This document shows, piece after piece, positions 1 through 5,638 of a DNA stretch of 6,471 nucleotides. Origin of the DNA: Ilumatobacteraceae bacterium (GTDB lineage Bacteria > Actinomycetota > Acidimicrobiia > Acidimicrobiales > Ilumatobacteraceae). Each line of letters begins with the position of its first letter. Positions within the stretch are counted from its first letter, which is position 1. The DNA lies in assembly GCA_025464045.1 (NCBI GenBank), contig JAODBQ010000420.1, forward strand, positions 1 to 6,471, written 5' to 3'. A program made the translations under genes and the position numbers. The notes beneath the pieces were generated by a model. That model made no database searches. It saw nothing but the letters and a program-made list of their open reading frames with translations, and was not told where the DNA came from.

Positions 1-15
1 GACGAGTCTGCCGGA

Positions 16-1992
16 TCAGGCCAGCTGCGACGAAAGCCCCTCGGCGTCGTCCACCGGCTGCTTGCAAGCGAAGTCGCGGCACACGTAGGCGTAGCCCGGC
101 GTACGGCTCTCCCAGAGGGGCGAGTCGTACGGCTCGCCCCAGGCGACCACGGCGTTCGGGCGCCACGCCGATCGCACGGTCGCGAGCAGGTCCGGTCGGT
201 CGCCGGCGACGACGATCTCGGTGATCCCGGTGAGGCGCAGGTCGAGCGCGGCGAGGCCGTGGGCGAACGCCGCCGGCGCCGTCGGCAGCAACCGACCGAG
301 CAGGCGCATGATCTGGTCGGCGTGGTTGGTGTAGCGCGCCTCGCCGGTCAGCGCGCCCAAGCGGTACAGCGCGCCGGCCGCATGCGTGTTGGCCGCCGGG
401 GTGGCGTTGTCGAGCAGGTCCTTCTGGCGGGCGATCAGCTGCTCGCCGTCGTCGGCGGTGGTGAACAGTCCGCCGTTGTCGACGTCCCAGAAGTGATCGA
501 GCATCGTGTCGGCGACCTGCATCGCCTCGTCGATCCAGCGCGCCCGGCCGGTGAGCTCGGCGACGCGGGTGAACCCGTCGACGAGGGCGGCGTGGTCGGC
601 GGCGAGAGCGGCGTGGCGCGCCGGCGGCTCGCCGTTCGCCTGCCACGAACGCGACCAGCGACCGTTGGGCGCGCGCAGAGCGTCGACGAGGAACTCGGCG
701 TTGGCCACGGCCGCCTCGCGCCAGTCGTCGCGGTCGAATGCGGCCGCCGCCTCGGCCAACGCGCCGAGCATCAACCCGTTCCACTCCGTGAGCACCTTGT
801 CGTCGAGTCCCGGGCGCGGTCGGGTGGCGCGCGCCGCGTGCAGGCGCCGGCGCGCCGACTCGACTACGGGTGGCCGGGCGAGGTCGCCGCGGTGGTGCAG
901 GCGCGACGGGATGAACCGCCCCTCGAAGTTCGGCTCACCGACGAGCTCGTACCACTCGAGCGCGGCCGGTGCGTCGGCACCGAGGACCTCGACGAACTGC
1001 TCGGGAGTCCACACGTAGAACAGCCCCTCGTGCCCGTGGCCGTGCTCGTCGGGGGAGTCGGCGTCCTCGGCGGAGGCGAAGCCGCCGCTCGGGAGGCGCA
1101 GCTCGGCCAAGACGTAGTCGATCGTCTCCTCGACCACCTGGCGGTACCGCGGCTGCCCGAGCAGCTGTGCCGCGTGGGTGTACACGCGCACGAGCAGTGC
1201 CTGGTCGTAGAGCATCTTCTCGAAGTGGGGGACGAGCCACCGCTCGTCCACCGAGTAGCGCGCGAACCCGCCGCCGATGTGGTCGTAGATGCCTCCGCTG
1301 GCCATCGCGTCGAGCGACGTCGCGACGACCGCCGCGGCGTCGGGGCTCGGGTTGTGGAGGGTCGCGCGCAGGATCAGATCGAGGTTCATCGTCGACGGGA
1401 ACTTCGGTGCCGGCCCGAACCCGCCCCACTCCGGGTCGAACGTCGAACCGAGGTGGTCGAGCACGGCGTTGATCGCCTCGAACCCGGGCAGACCGTCCGC
1501 CGGTGCGATCGTCGACAACCGCTCGAGCGACTGCACGAGCGCGTTCACGTTCTGCTGCACGTCCTCGGGCTTGTTGCGCCACACGTCGTCGATCGCCGCG
1601 AGCAGCTGCAGGAACTGCGGCTTGGGGAAGTAGGTGCCGCCGTAGAAGGGATGACCGTCCGGGGTCGCGAACACGGTCATCGGCCAGCCGCCGCGACCGG
1701 TCATCGACTGCACCGCGTCCATGTAGATCGCATCGACGTCCGGGCGCTCCTCGCGGTCGACCTTGACGTTGACGAACAGGTTGTTCATCACGCTCGCGAC
1801 GTCGGTGTCCTCGAAGCACTCGTGGGCCATCACGTGGCACCAGTGGCAGGCGCTGTACCCGACGCTCAGCAGGATCGGCACGTTGCGCTCGGTCGCTGCG
1901 GCGAACGCCTCCGGCCCCCACGCGTACCAGTCGACCGGGTTGTCCCGGTGCTGGCGGAGGTACGGCGAGGTCTCGGTAGCGAGGCGGTTCAC
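16..1992 (-). CDS. Thioredoxin-fold DUF255 protein (YyaL / SPATA20 family)
   Basis: A 658-residue protein that is full length for this family (usually about 670-700). The N-terminal thioredoxin-like domain, roughly residues 1-165, opens with the family signature around SPYLRQHRDNPVDW. It carries a CxxC redox motif, Cys49-His-Trp-Cys52 (SACHWCHVM), and the expected cis-proline segment GGWPMTVF near residue 104. The rest, from about residue 180, resembles an alpha/alpha-barrel of the six-hairpin glycosidase/epimerase type and includes the family-typical HFEKMLYDQALL. A C-terminal Cys pair (Cys638, Cys643, in YVCRDFACKQPV) also looks family-typical. No signal peptide is seen, so a cytoplasmic protein is likely. 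The biochemical role of the family is not settled; a thiol-redox or sugar-related activity is only inferred from the folds. The start is GTG at 1992, just before MNRLATETSPYL, with only a weak upstream GGCAAG. It lies 24 bp downstream of fabI on the same strand, so co-transcription is likely. Confidence 0.93.
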   Translation of the reverse strand: MNRLATETSPYLRQHRDNPVDWYAWGPEAFAAATERNVPILLSVGYSACHWCHVMAHECFEDTDVASVMNNLFVNVKVDREERPDVDAIYMDAVQSMTGRGGWPMTVFATPDGHPFYGGTYFPKPQFLQLLAAIDDVWRNKPEDVQQNVNALVQSLERLSTIAPADGLPGFEAINAVLDHLGSTFDPEWGGFGPAPKFPSTMNLDLILRATLHNPSPDAAAVVATSLDAMASGGIYDHIGGGFARYSVDERWLVPHFEKMLYDQALLVRVYTHAAQLLGQPRYRQVVEETIDYVLAELRLPSGGFASAEDADSPDEHGHGHEGLFYVWTPEQFVEVLGADAPAALEWYELVGEPNFEGRFIPSRLHHRGDLARPPVVESARRRLHAARATRPRPGLDDKVLTEWNGLMLGALAEAAAAFDRDDWREAAVANAEFLVDALRAPNGRWSRSWQANGEPPARHAALAADHAALVDGFTRVAELTGRARWIDEAMQVADTMLDHFWDVDNGGLFTTADDGEQLIARQKDLLDNATPAANTHAAGALYRLGALTGEARYTNHADQIMRLLGRLLPTAPAAFAHGLAALDLRLTGITEIVVAGDRPDLLATVRSAWRPNAVVAWGEPYDSPLWESRTPGYAYVCRDFACKQPVDDAEGLSSQLA

Positions 1993-2016
1993 CTTGCCGA
2001 AGCTAACGGGGCGGCG

Positions 2017-2784
2017 TCATACGCCGGTGGCGTGGAACCCACCATCGACGTGGATCATCTCGCCGGTCGTCGCCGGGAACCAGTCGCTGAGCAGCGCCAC
2101 GCAGGCCTTGGCGACGGCGGAGGAGTCGTTGATGTCCCACCCGAGGGGGGCTCGCGAGTCCCACACGTCCTCGAACAGCTTGAACCCGGGGATGCTCTTC
2201 GCCGCCATCGTGCGCACGGGACCGGCCGCGACGAGGTTGGAGCGGATCGCCTTCGGGCCGAGCTCCTTGGCGAGGTAGCGGTTGATGCTCTCCAGCGCGG
2301 ACTTGGCGACTCCCATCCAGTTGTAGGCCGGCCACGCCACGGTGTTGTCGAAGTCGAGGCCGACGAGCGAACCGCCGTTGCTCATCAACGGCGCGAACGC
2401 GTCCGCGAGCGCCTTGAACGAGAACGCGTTGATGTGCATCGTGATCGCGACGTCCTCCCACGTCGGCGCCATGAAGTCGTCGCCGAGGCAGATCTCGGGA
2501 GCGAAGCCGATCGCGTGGAGCACACCGTCCACCCTGCCCCAAGACTCGGCGAGCGCGGCGCGCACGGCCAGCAGGTGATCGGGCTGGGTGACGTCGAGCT
2601 CGTAGACCTCGACCGTGCTGGACAGCTTGCGCGCCGTGCGCTGGGTGAGGCTGAGCCCGCGGCCGGCGCCGGTCAGCACGATCTGGGCCCCTTCGCGCTG
2701 CGCCAGATCGGCGACCCCGAACGCGAGCGACGCGTCGGTGAGCACCCCGGTGATGACGATGTTCTTGCCGTCGAGCAGACCCAT
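2017..2784 (-). CDS. fabI: Enoyl-[acyl-carrier-protein] reductase (NADH), FabI/InhA type
   Basis: A 255-residue short-chain dehydrogenase/reductase expected to reduce trans-2-enoyl-ACP in the last step of each cytosolic type II fatty-acid elongation cycle. Visible marks are the InhA-like start GLLDGKNIVITGVLTDASLAF (nucleotide-binding loop), the LDV motif at 63-65, HAIGF at 90-94, the catalytic pair Tyr154-x6-Lys161 in AYNWMGVAK, and the AAGPVRTMA segment at 186-194. Much of the core matches remembered M. tuberculosis InhA, for example PAYNWM-VAKSALES and SNLVAAGP-RT. The substrate loop (about 199-212) is about 10 residues shorter than in InhA and equals E. coli FabI in length. Residues aligning with E. 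coli triclosan contacts Gly93, Met159 and Phe203 are present (Gly93, Met157, Phe201), while the InhA Ser94 position is Ala91. I chose the ATG at 2784: it begins the conserved GLLDGK, whereas a GTG at 2856 would add 24 unconserved residues across the promoter region. Confidence 0.95.
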   Translation of the reverse strand: MGLLDGKNIVITGVLTDASLAFGVADLAQREGAQIVLTGAGRGLSLTQRTARKLSSTVEVYELDVTQPDHLLAVRAALAESWGRVDGVLHAIGFAPEICLGDDFMAPTWEDVAITMHINAFSFKALADAFAPLMSNGGSLVGLDFDNTVAWPAYNWMGVAKSALESINRYLAKELGPKAIRSNLVAAGPVRTMAAKSIPGFKLFEDVWDSRAPLGWDINDSSAVAKACVALLSDWFPATTGEMIHVDGGFHATGV

Positions 2785-2806
2785 GCGCGTGATCGTAGTC
2801 ACGCGC
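2785..2806. promoter_or_regulatory. Perfect inverted repeat in the fabI/npdG divergent region, putative operator
   Basis: Arms GCGCGTGA (2785-2792) and TCACGCGC (2799-2806) are exact reverse complements around a 6-bp centre, TCGTAG. The element abuts the fabI start codon and contains the probable fabI -10 box, the position expected for a repressor site. A homodimeric regulator of fatty-acid genes is a natural candidate, but I recognise no known consensus and the protein is not in this window. It could also affect npdG, whose start is 50 bp away. Confidence 0.5.
2792..2797 (-). promoter_or_regulatory. Probable -10 box (TACGAT) of a leaderless fabI promoter
   Basis: On the minus strand TACGAT fits the actinobacterial TANNNT -10 consensus and ends 7 nt before the fabI ATG, so transcription would start at or next to the A of the start codon. 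No Shine-Dalgarno sequence precedes the ATG, which agrees with a leaderless transcript. I see no convincing -35 hexamer at 16-19 bp spacing. Confidence 0.5.
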
Positions 2807-2843
2807 CTGGCCACGGCTACCGGGCCGAGACGGGGTGTTGTGC

Positions 2844-2849
2844 AAGGCT
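2844..2849 (+). promoter_or_regulatory. Weak -10-like hexamer (AAGGCT) before npdG
   Basis: AAGGCT is one mismatch from TANNNT and ends 7 nt before the npdG ATG, the same spacing seen for fabI on the other strand. There is no Shine-Dalgarno sequence and no clear -35 element. The match is weak, and the real promoter may lie elsewhere in the 72-bp divergent region. Confidence 0.25.
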
Positions 2850-2856
2850 GCGCCAC

Positions 2857-3627
2857 ATGCGCATCGGCATCCTCGGAGGCACCGGCCCTGCTGGGAGCGC
2901 GCTCGCCGCGCGATTGGCCTCGATCGGCTACGACGTGGTCATCGGCTCACGCTCCAAGTACCGGGCGATGGAGACGTGCGACGGGCTGATCGCCAAGTGG
3001 CCCGATCTCGCGGCGCGGCTCGAGGCGGGCGACAACCCTGCGGCGTGCAGTTGCGACCTGATCGTCATCGCCACCCCGTGGGATTCGGCGGCCACCACCG
3101 CCCAGGAGAGCGAGGAAGCGCTCGCCGGCAAGGTGGTCGTGAGCATGGCCAACGCGCTCGTGCGCGTCGGCCACGAGTTCCAGCCGCTCGTCCCGCCGCG
3201 GGGCAGCGTCGCCGCGCACGTGCAGGCCGCGGTGCCGCGCTGTCGCGTGGTCGCGGCCTTCCACCACCTGCCGGCGAAGGAGCTCGGTGCACTCGGCTCG
3301 CCGATCGACTCCGACGTGCTGATCTGTGGCGACGACATCGACGCGATCAAGGCCGTCAGCGACATCGTCGAGCGCATCCCGGGCTGCCGCCCGCTGCACG
3401 CCGGCGAGCTGTCCAACGCGATGGCGATCGAAGCGTTCACCGCGGTGCTGCTGCAACTCAACGTGCGCTACCGCACCCGCGTCGCGCCGAAGCTGACCGG
3501 CATCAAGCTCGCACCGAAGACGAGCGTCGTTCCGCCCGTGACCACGCCTGTCGCCGACGGGACCACCACTGCAGCGAAGTCCGGGGCAACGGTGACCGAG
3601 GCATCGCCGGTCGAGACGCCGTCGTGA
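2857..3627 (+). CDS. npdG: NADPH-dependent F420 reductase (F420H2:NADP+ oxidoreductase family)
   Basis: A 256-residue Rossmann protein of the Fno/NpdG family, which moves hydride between NADP(H) and coenzyme F420 in the cytoplasm. The start MRIGILGGTGPAGSALA is the dinucleotide-binding glycine motif (Gly7-Gly8-Thr9-Gly10). Ser31-Arg32 (VIGSRS) sit where archaeal Fno contacts the NADP 2'-phosphate. Further family segments are CDLIVIATPW (66-75), VVAAFHHLPA (131-140), VLICGDD (154-160) and the C-terminal RPLHAGELSNA (178-188). Known members end near the equivalent of GIKLA (215-219); this one continues for about 37 residues rich in Thr, Ala, Pro and Val that look disordered. The start is the ATG directly before the glycine motif; the frame stays open far upstream only as high-GC antisense to fabI. 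The gene is divergent from fabI and its stop overlaps or abuts mshC. The direction of the reaction in vivo cannot be told from sequence. Confidence 0.88.
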   Translation: MRIGILGGTGPAGSALAARLASIGYDVVIGSRSKYRAMETCDGLIAKWPDLAARLEAGDNPAACSCDLIVIATPWDSAATTAQESEEALAGKVVVSMANALVRVGHEFQPLVPPRGSVAAHVQAAVPRCRVVAAFHHLPAKELGALGSPIDSDVLICGDDIDAIKAVSDIVERIPGCRPLHAGELSNAMAIEAFTAVLLQLNVRYRTRVAPKLTGIKLAPKTSVVPPVTTPVADGTTTAAKSGATVTEASPVETPS

Positions 3628-3629
3628 GC

Positions 3630-4772
3630 ATGCAGCTCTACGACACCGCGCGACGCGCGGTGGTCGATTTCGAACCCAACCTGCACGTCCTGATGTACAC
3701 GTGCGGGATCACCCCGTACGACGCCACCCACCTCGGCCACGCGTCCACGTTCATCTTCTACGACGTCCTGCAGCGCCGCCTGATCGACCGCGGCCACACG
3801 ATCAAGTGCGTGCGCAACGTCACCGACGTCGACGATCCGCTGTTCGCGAAGGCCCGCCAGCTCGGTGTGCACTACCTCGATCTCGCCGCGGGCGAGGAGG
3901 CCAGGTTCAACCGGGACATGGTCGCGTTGAACGCACTGCCGGTGGCGGCCACCCCGCGTGCGTCGTCGGCGATCCCGGACATCCGCGGCTTCATCGGGAT
4001 GGTGCTCGATCGGGGCTTCGCCTACGAGGCCGGTGGCAGCGTCTACTTCGACGTCTCCAAGTTCCCGGACTTCGGTTCGGTCAGCCACTACTCCCACGAG
4101 GAGATGATCGCGTTCGCCCGCGAGCGCGGCGGCCAGGTCGACGATCCGCACAAGCGCCATCCGCTCGACTTCGTGCTGTGGCACCCGTCCGCGGACGACG
4201 AGCCGAGTTGGGACACGATGTGGGGGCCCGGTCGCCCCGGCTGGCACATCGAGTGCAGTGCCCTGGCGCTGCGCGAGCTCGGCAGCACCATCGACCTGCA
4301 CGGTGGCGGGACGGACCTGATCTTCCCGCACCACGAGTGCGAGCGCGCCCAGAGCGAGGCCGCCACCGGCGAGCCGTTCGTGCGCCATTGGATGCACGTG
4401 GCGATGGTCTCGATGGACGGGCAGAAGATGTCGAAGAGCCTCGGCAACCTCGTGTTCATCGACAAGCTGCGCACGGAGTGGGACCCGCGGTCGATCCGTC
4501 TTGCGATCATCGAGCACCACTACCGCCGCGAGTGGGAGTGGGACGACACGCTGATGCCGCGCAACGCGGACCGGCTGCGCCGCTGGACGGCAAGCGCTGA
4601 TCAGCCAGAGCCAGCGGGCCTGCTCGAGGACGTTCGCGCCGCGTTGGACGACGATCTGGACACGCCCGGCGCGCTCGCCGCCATCGACGCGGCCGCCACT
4701 GCAGGTCACGGCGTGACCGCCTCGGCGTCACTCCTTGGGGTGGAAACCTCACACAATGCGACGAGCGGGTGA
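3630..4772 (+). CDS. mshC: L-cysteine:1D-myo-inositol 2-amino-2-deoxy-alpha-D-glucopyranoside ligase (mycothiol ligase MshC)
   Basis: A 380-residue class I aminoacyl-tRNA-synthetase-like enzyme that would join cysteine, activated as Cys-AMP, to GlcN-inositol in mycothiol synthesis. The diagnostic CGITPYDATHLGHA (25-38) is MshC-like; cysteinyl-tRNA synthetases usually read CGPTVYDxxHIGNAR. Zinc ligands Cys25, Cys209 (GWHIECSA) and His234 (FPHHE) keep the spacing of M. smegmatis Cys43, Cys231 and His256. Equivalents of its Thr46, Thr83, Trp227 and Asp251 are Thr28, Thr65, Trp205 and Asp229. KMSKS (266-270) runs into GNLVF as in MshC, and no tRNA anticodon-binding domain follows. The protein is shorter than the usual 410-odd residues: about 18 are missing at the N-terminus and some near the C-terminus. 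The ATG lies 2 nt after the npdG stop; an in-frame GTG at 3624 would add two residues and give a GTGA overlap. Either way translation is probably coupled to npdG. Confidence 0.87.
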   Translation: MQLYDTARRAVVDFEPNLHVLMYTCGITPYDATHLGHASTFIFYDVLQRRLIDRGHTIKCVRNVTDVDDPLFAKARQLGVHYLDLAAGEEARFNRDMVALNALPVAATPRASSAIPDIRGFIGMVLDRGFAYEAGGSVYFDVSKFPDFGSVSHYSHEEMIAFARERGGQVDDPHKRHPLDFVLWHPSADDEPSWDTMWGPGRPGWHIECSALALRELGSTIDLHGGGTDLIFPHHECERAQSEAATGEPFVRHWMHVAMVSMDGQKMSKSLGNLVFIDKLRTEWDPRSIRLAIIEHHYRREWEWDDTLMPRNADRLRRWTASADQPEPAGLLEDVRAALDDDLDTPGALAAIDAAATAGHGVTASASLLGVETSHNATSG

Positions 4773-4812
4773 AGGCTTCGTGAACGCGGCGCCCGCTGCC
4801 GTGCACCGGGTC

Positions 4813-4818
4813 TAGGAT
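4813..4818 (+). promoter_or_regulatory. -10-like box (TAGGAT) of plsC, near-leaderless
   Basis: TAGGAT is a good TANNNT match and ends 10 nt before the plsC ATG, so transcription would start about 3-4 nt before the start codon. No Shine-Dalgarno sequence is present, and no strong -35 is seen in the 56-bp gap after mshC. This suggests plsC has its own promoter rather than relying only on readthrough from mshC. Confidence 0.5.
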
Positions 4819-4828
4819 CCGCGGGCAT

Positions 4829-5593
4829 ATGGACGCGCAGGGTGCAGGCAAGATGCAGGTGCGGTTCCGCCGCGTCGCGCGTCCCGTCGCGGACCGGTTG
4901 TGGACGATCAACCGCGAGGGCTTCGACCGGCTGCCCACCGACGGCCCGGCGATCCTCGCCCCGAACCACATCAGCTTCCTCGACAGCGCGTTCCTCATGC
5001 TGTCCGTCTCGCGCAACATCAGCTTCGTCGGCAAGGCCGAGTACATGAACTCGTGGAAGACGAAGTACCTGTTCCCGGCGATGGGCATGATCCCGATCGA
5101 CCGCGGCGGTGGGAAGAAGAGCATGCTGGCGCTCGAGGTCGCGGAGGACGTGCTCAACCGCGGCGAGCTGTTCGGGATCTTTCCCGAGGGCACGCGCAGC
5201 CGCGACGGCTTCCTGTACAAAGGCCGCACCGGTGTGGCCCGCCTGGCGATGAAGGTCGGCTGCCCGATCTATCCGGTCGGCGTCGTGGGGACCGACAAGA
5301 TCCAGCCACCGGATGCGAAGTTCCCGAAGCTGCGCCGCGAGTGCACGATCCGCATCGGTCGGCCGATCAAGATGGAGCGCTACAGCGAGCGCTCCGATCA
5401 CCGCCTCGCCCTGCGCCAGATCACCGACGAGCTGATGTACGAGATCCGCGAGCTCACCGGCCAGGAGTACCGCAACGTGTACGCGGGCAAGACCGCGGAG
5501 ACGGAGCCGACCATCACCGCGAAGGTCGGCACCCTGGGCGACGACGTCGCGGTCCCGTCGCGGCTGGCCATGCCTGCCGGCACCAGCGCCTGA
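4829..5593 (+). CDS. PlsC-family 1-acylglycerol-3-phosphate O-acyltransferase
   Basis: A 254-residue acyltransferase of the PlsC/LPLAT family, expected to transfer a fatty acyl group to lysophosphatidate or a related lysolipid at the inner face of the cytoplasmic membrane. Acyltransferase blocks appear in order: NHISFLD (46-52) with the catalytic H-x4-D pair His47/Asp52, the GMIPIDR segment (86-92), FPEGTRSR (118-125) with the glycerol-phosphate-binding EGTR, and CPIYPVGVVG (145-154). The length is normal for the family. I see no obvious long transmembrane helix, so attachment is probably peripheral. The tail after about residue 215 is low in conservation signals and rich in Thr and Ala. The start at 4829 is preceded by a TAGGAT box; a second ATG at 4853 (MQVRFRRV) is possible. 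The acceptor cannot be settled from sequence: lysophosphatidate is likeliest, but other lysolipids are possible, so no gene symbol is given. Confidence 0.9.
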   Translation: MDAQGAGKMQVRFRRVARPVADRLWTINREGFDRLPTDGPAILAPNHISFLDSAFLMLSVSRNISFVGKAEYMNSWKTKYLFPAMGMIPIDRGGGKKSMLALEVAEDVLNRGELFGIFPEGTRSRDGFLYKGRTGVARLAMKVGCPIYPVGVVGTDKIQPPDAKFPKLRRECTIRIGRPIKMERYSERSDHRLALRQITDELMYEIRELTGQEYRNVYAGKTAETEPTITAKVGTLGDDVAVPSRLAMPAGTSA

Positions 5594-5605
5594 GCGGCAG
5601 CGCTC
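5592..5605 (+). terminator. Possible hairpin at the plsC 3' end
   Basis: GAGCG (5592-5596), loop GCAG and CGCTC (5601-5605) form a 5-bp stem, plus one possible U-G pair, overlapping the plsC stop codon. No T-run follows, so it is not a classical intrinsic terminator. It sits in the 45-bp gap between convergent genes, where some termination is expected. The short stem could well be chance in GC-rich DNA. Confidence 0.25.
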
Positions 5606-5638
5606 GACGCACGCGCCCCGAGGGTGTCCGACATCGGC

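Noticed and set aside
259..2856. Very long plus-strand open frame running antisense to the DUF255 and fabI genes and merging in frame with npdG
   Set aside because: Its translation is Arg/Val/Glu/Gly-rich without domains, while the minus strand encodes recognisable families. Long antisense frames are common in GC-rich genomes. Only the part from the ATG at 2857 is real.
2785..2856. Upstream GTG start for fabI at 2856
   Set aside because: It would add 24 residues with no family similarity, run through the palindrome and -10 box, and abut the npdG start. The ATG at 2784 begins the conserved GLLDGK.
3468..4709. 413-codon minus-strand open frame opposite mshC
   Set aside because: Low-complexity composition with no motifs, and the opposite strand encodes a protein with intact catalytic and zinc residues.
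3630..4772. Annotation as cysteinyl-tRNA synthetase
   Set aside because: CGITPYDATHLGHA in place of the usual CGPTVYD/HIGN pattern, KMSKS followed by GNLVF, and the lack of a tRNA-binding C-terminal domain all favour MshC.
4791..4826. GCCCGC / GCGGGC inverted repeat between mshC and plsC as a terminator or operator
   Set aside because: Only 6 bp with a 24-bp spacer in GC-rich DNA and no T-run; likely chance.
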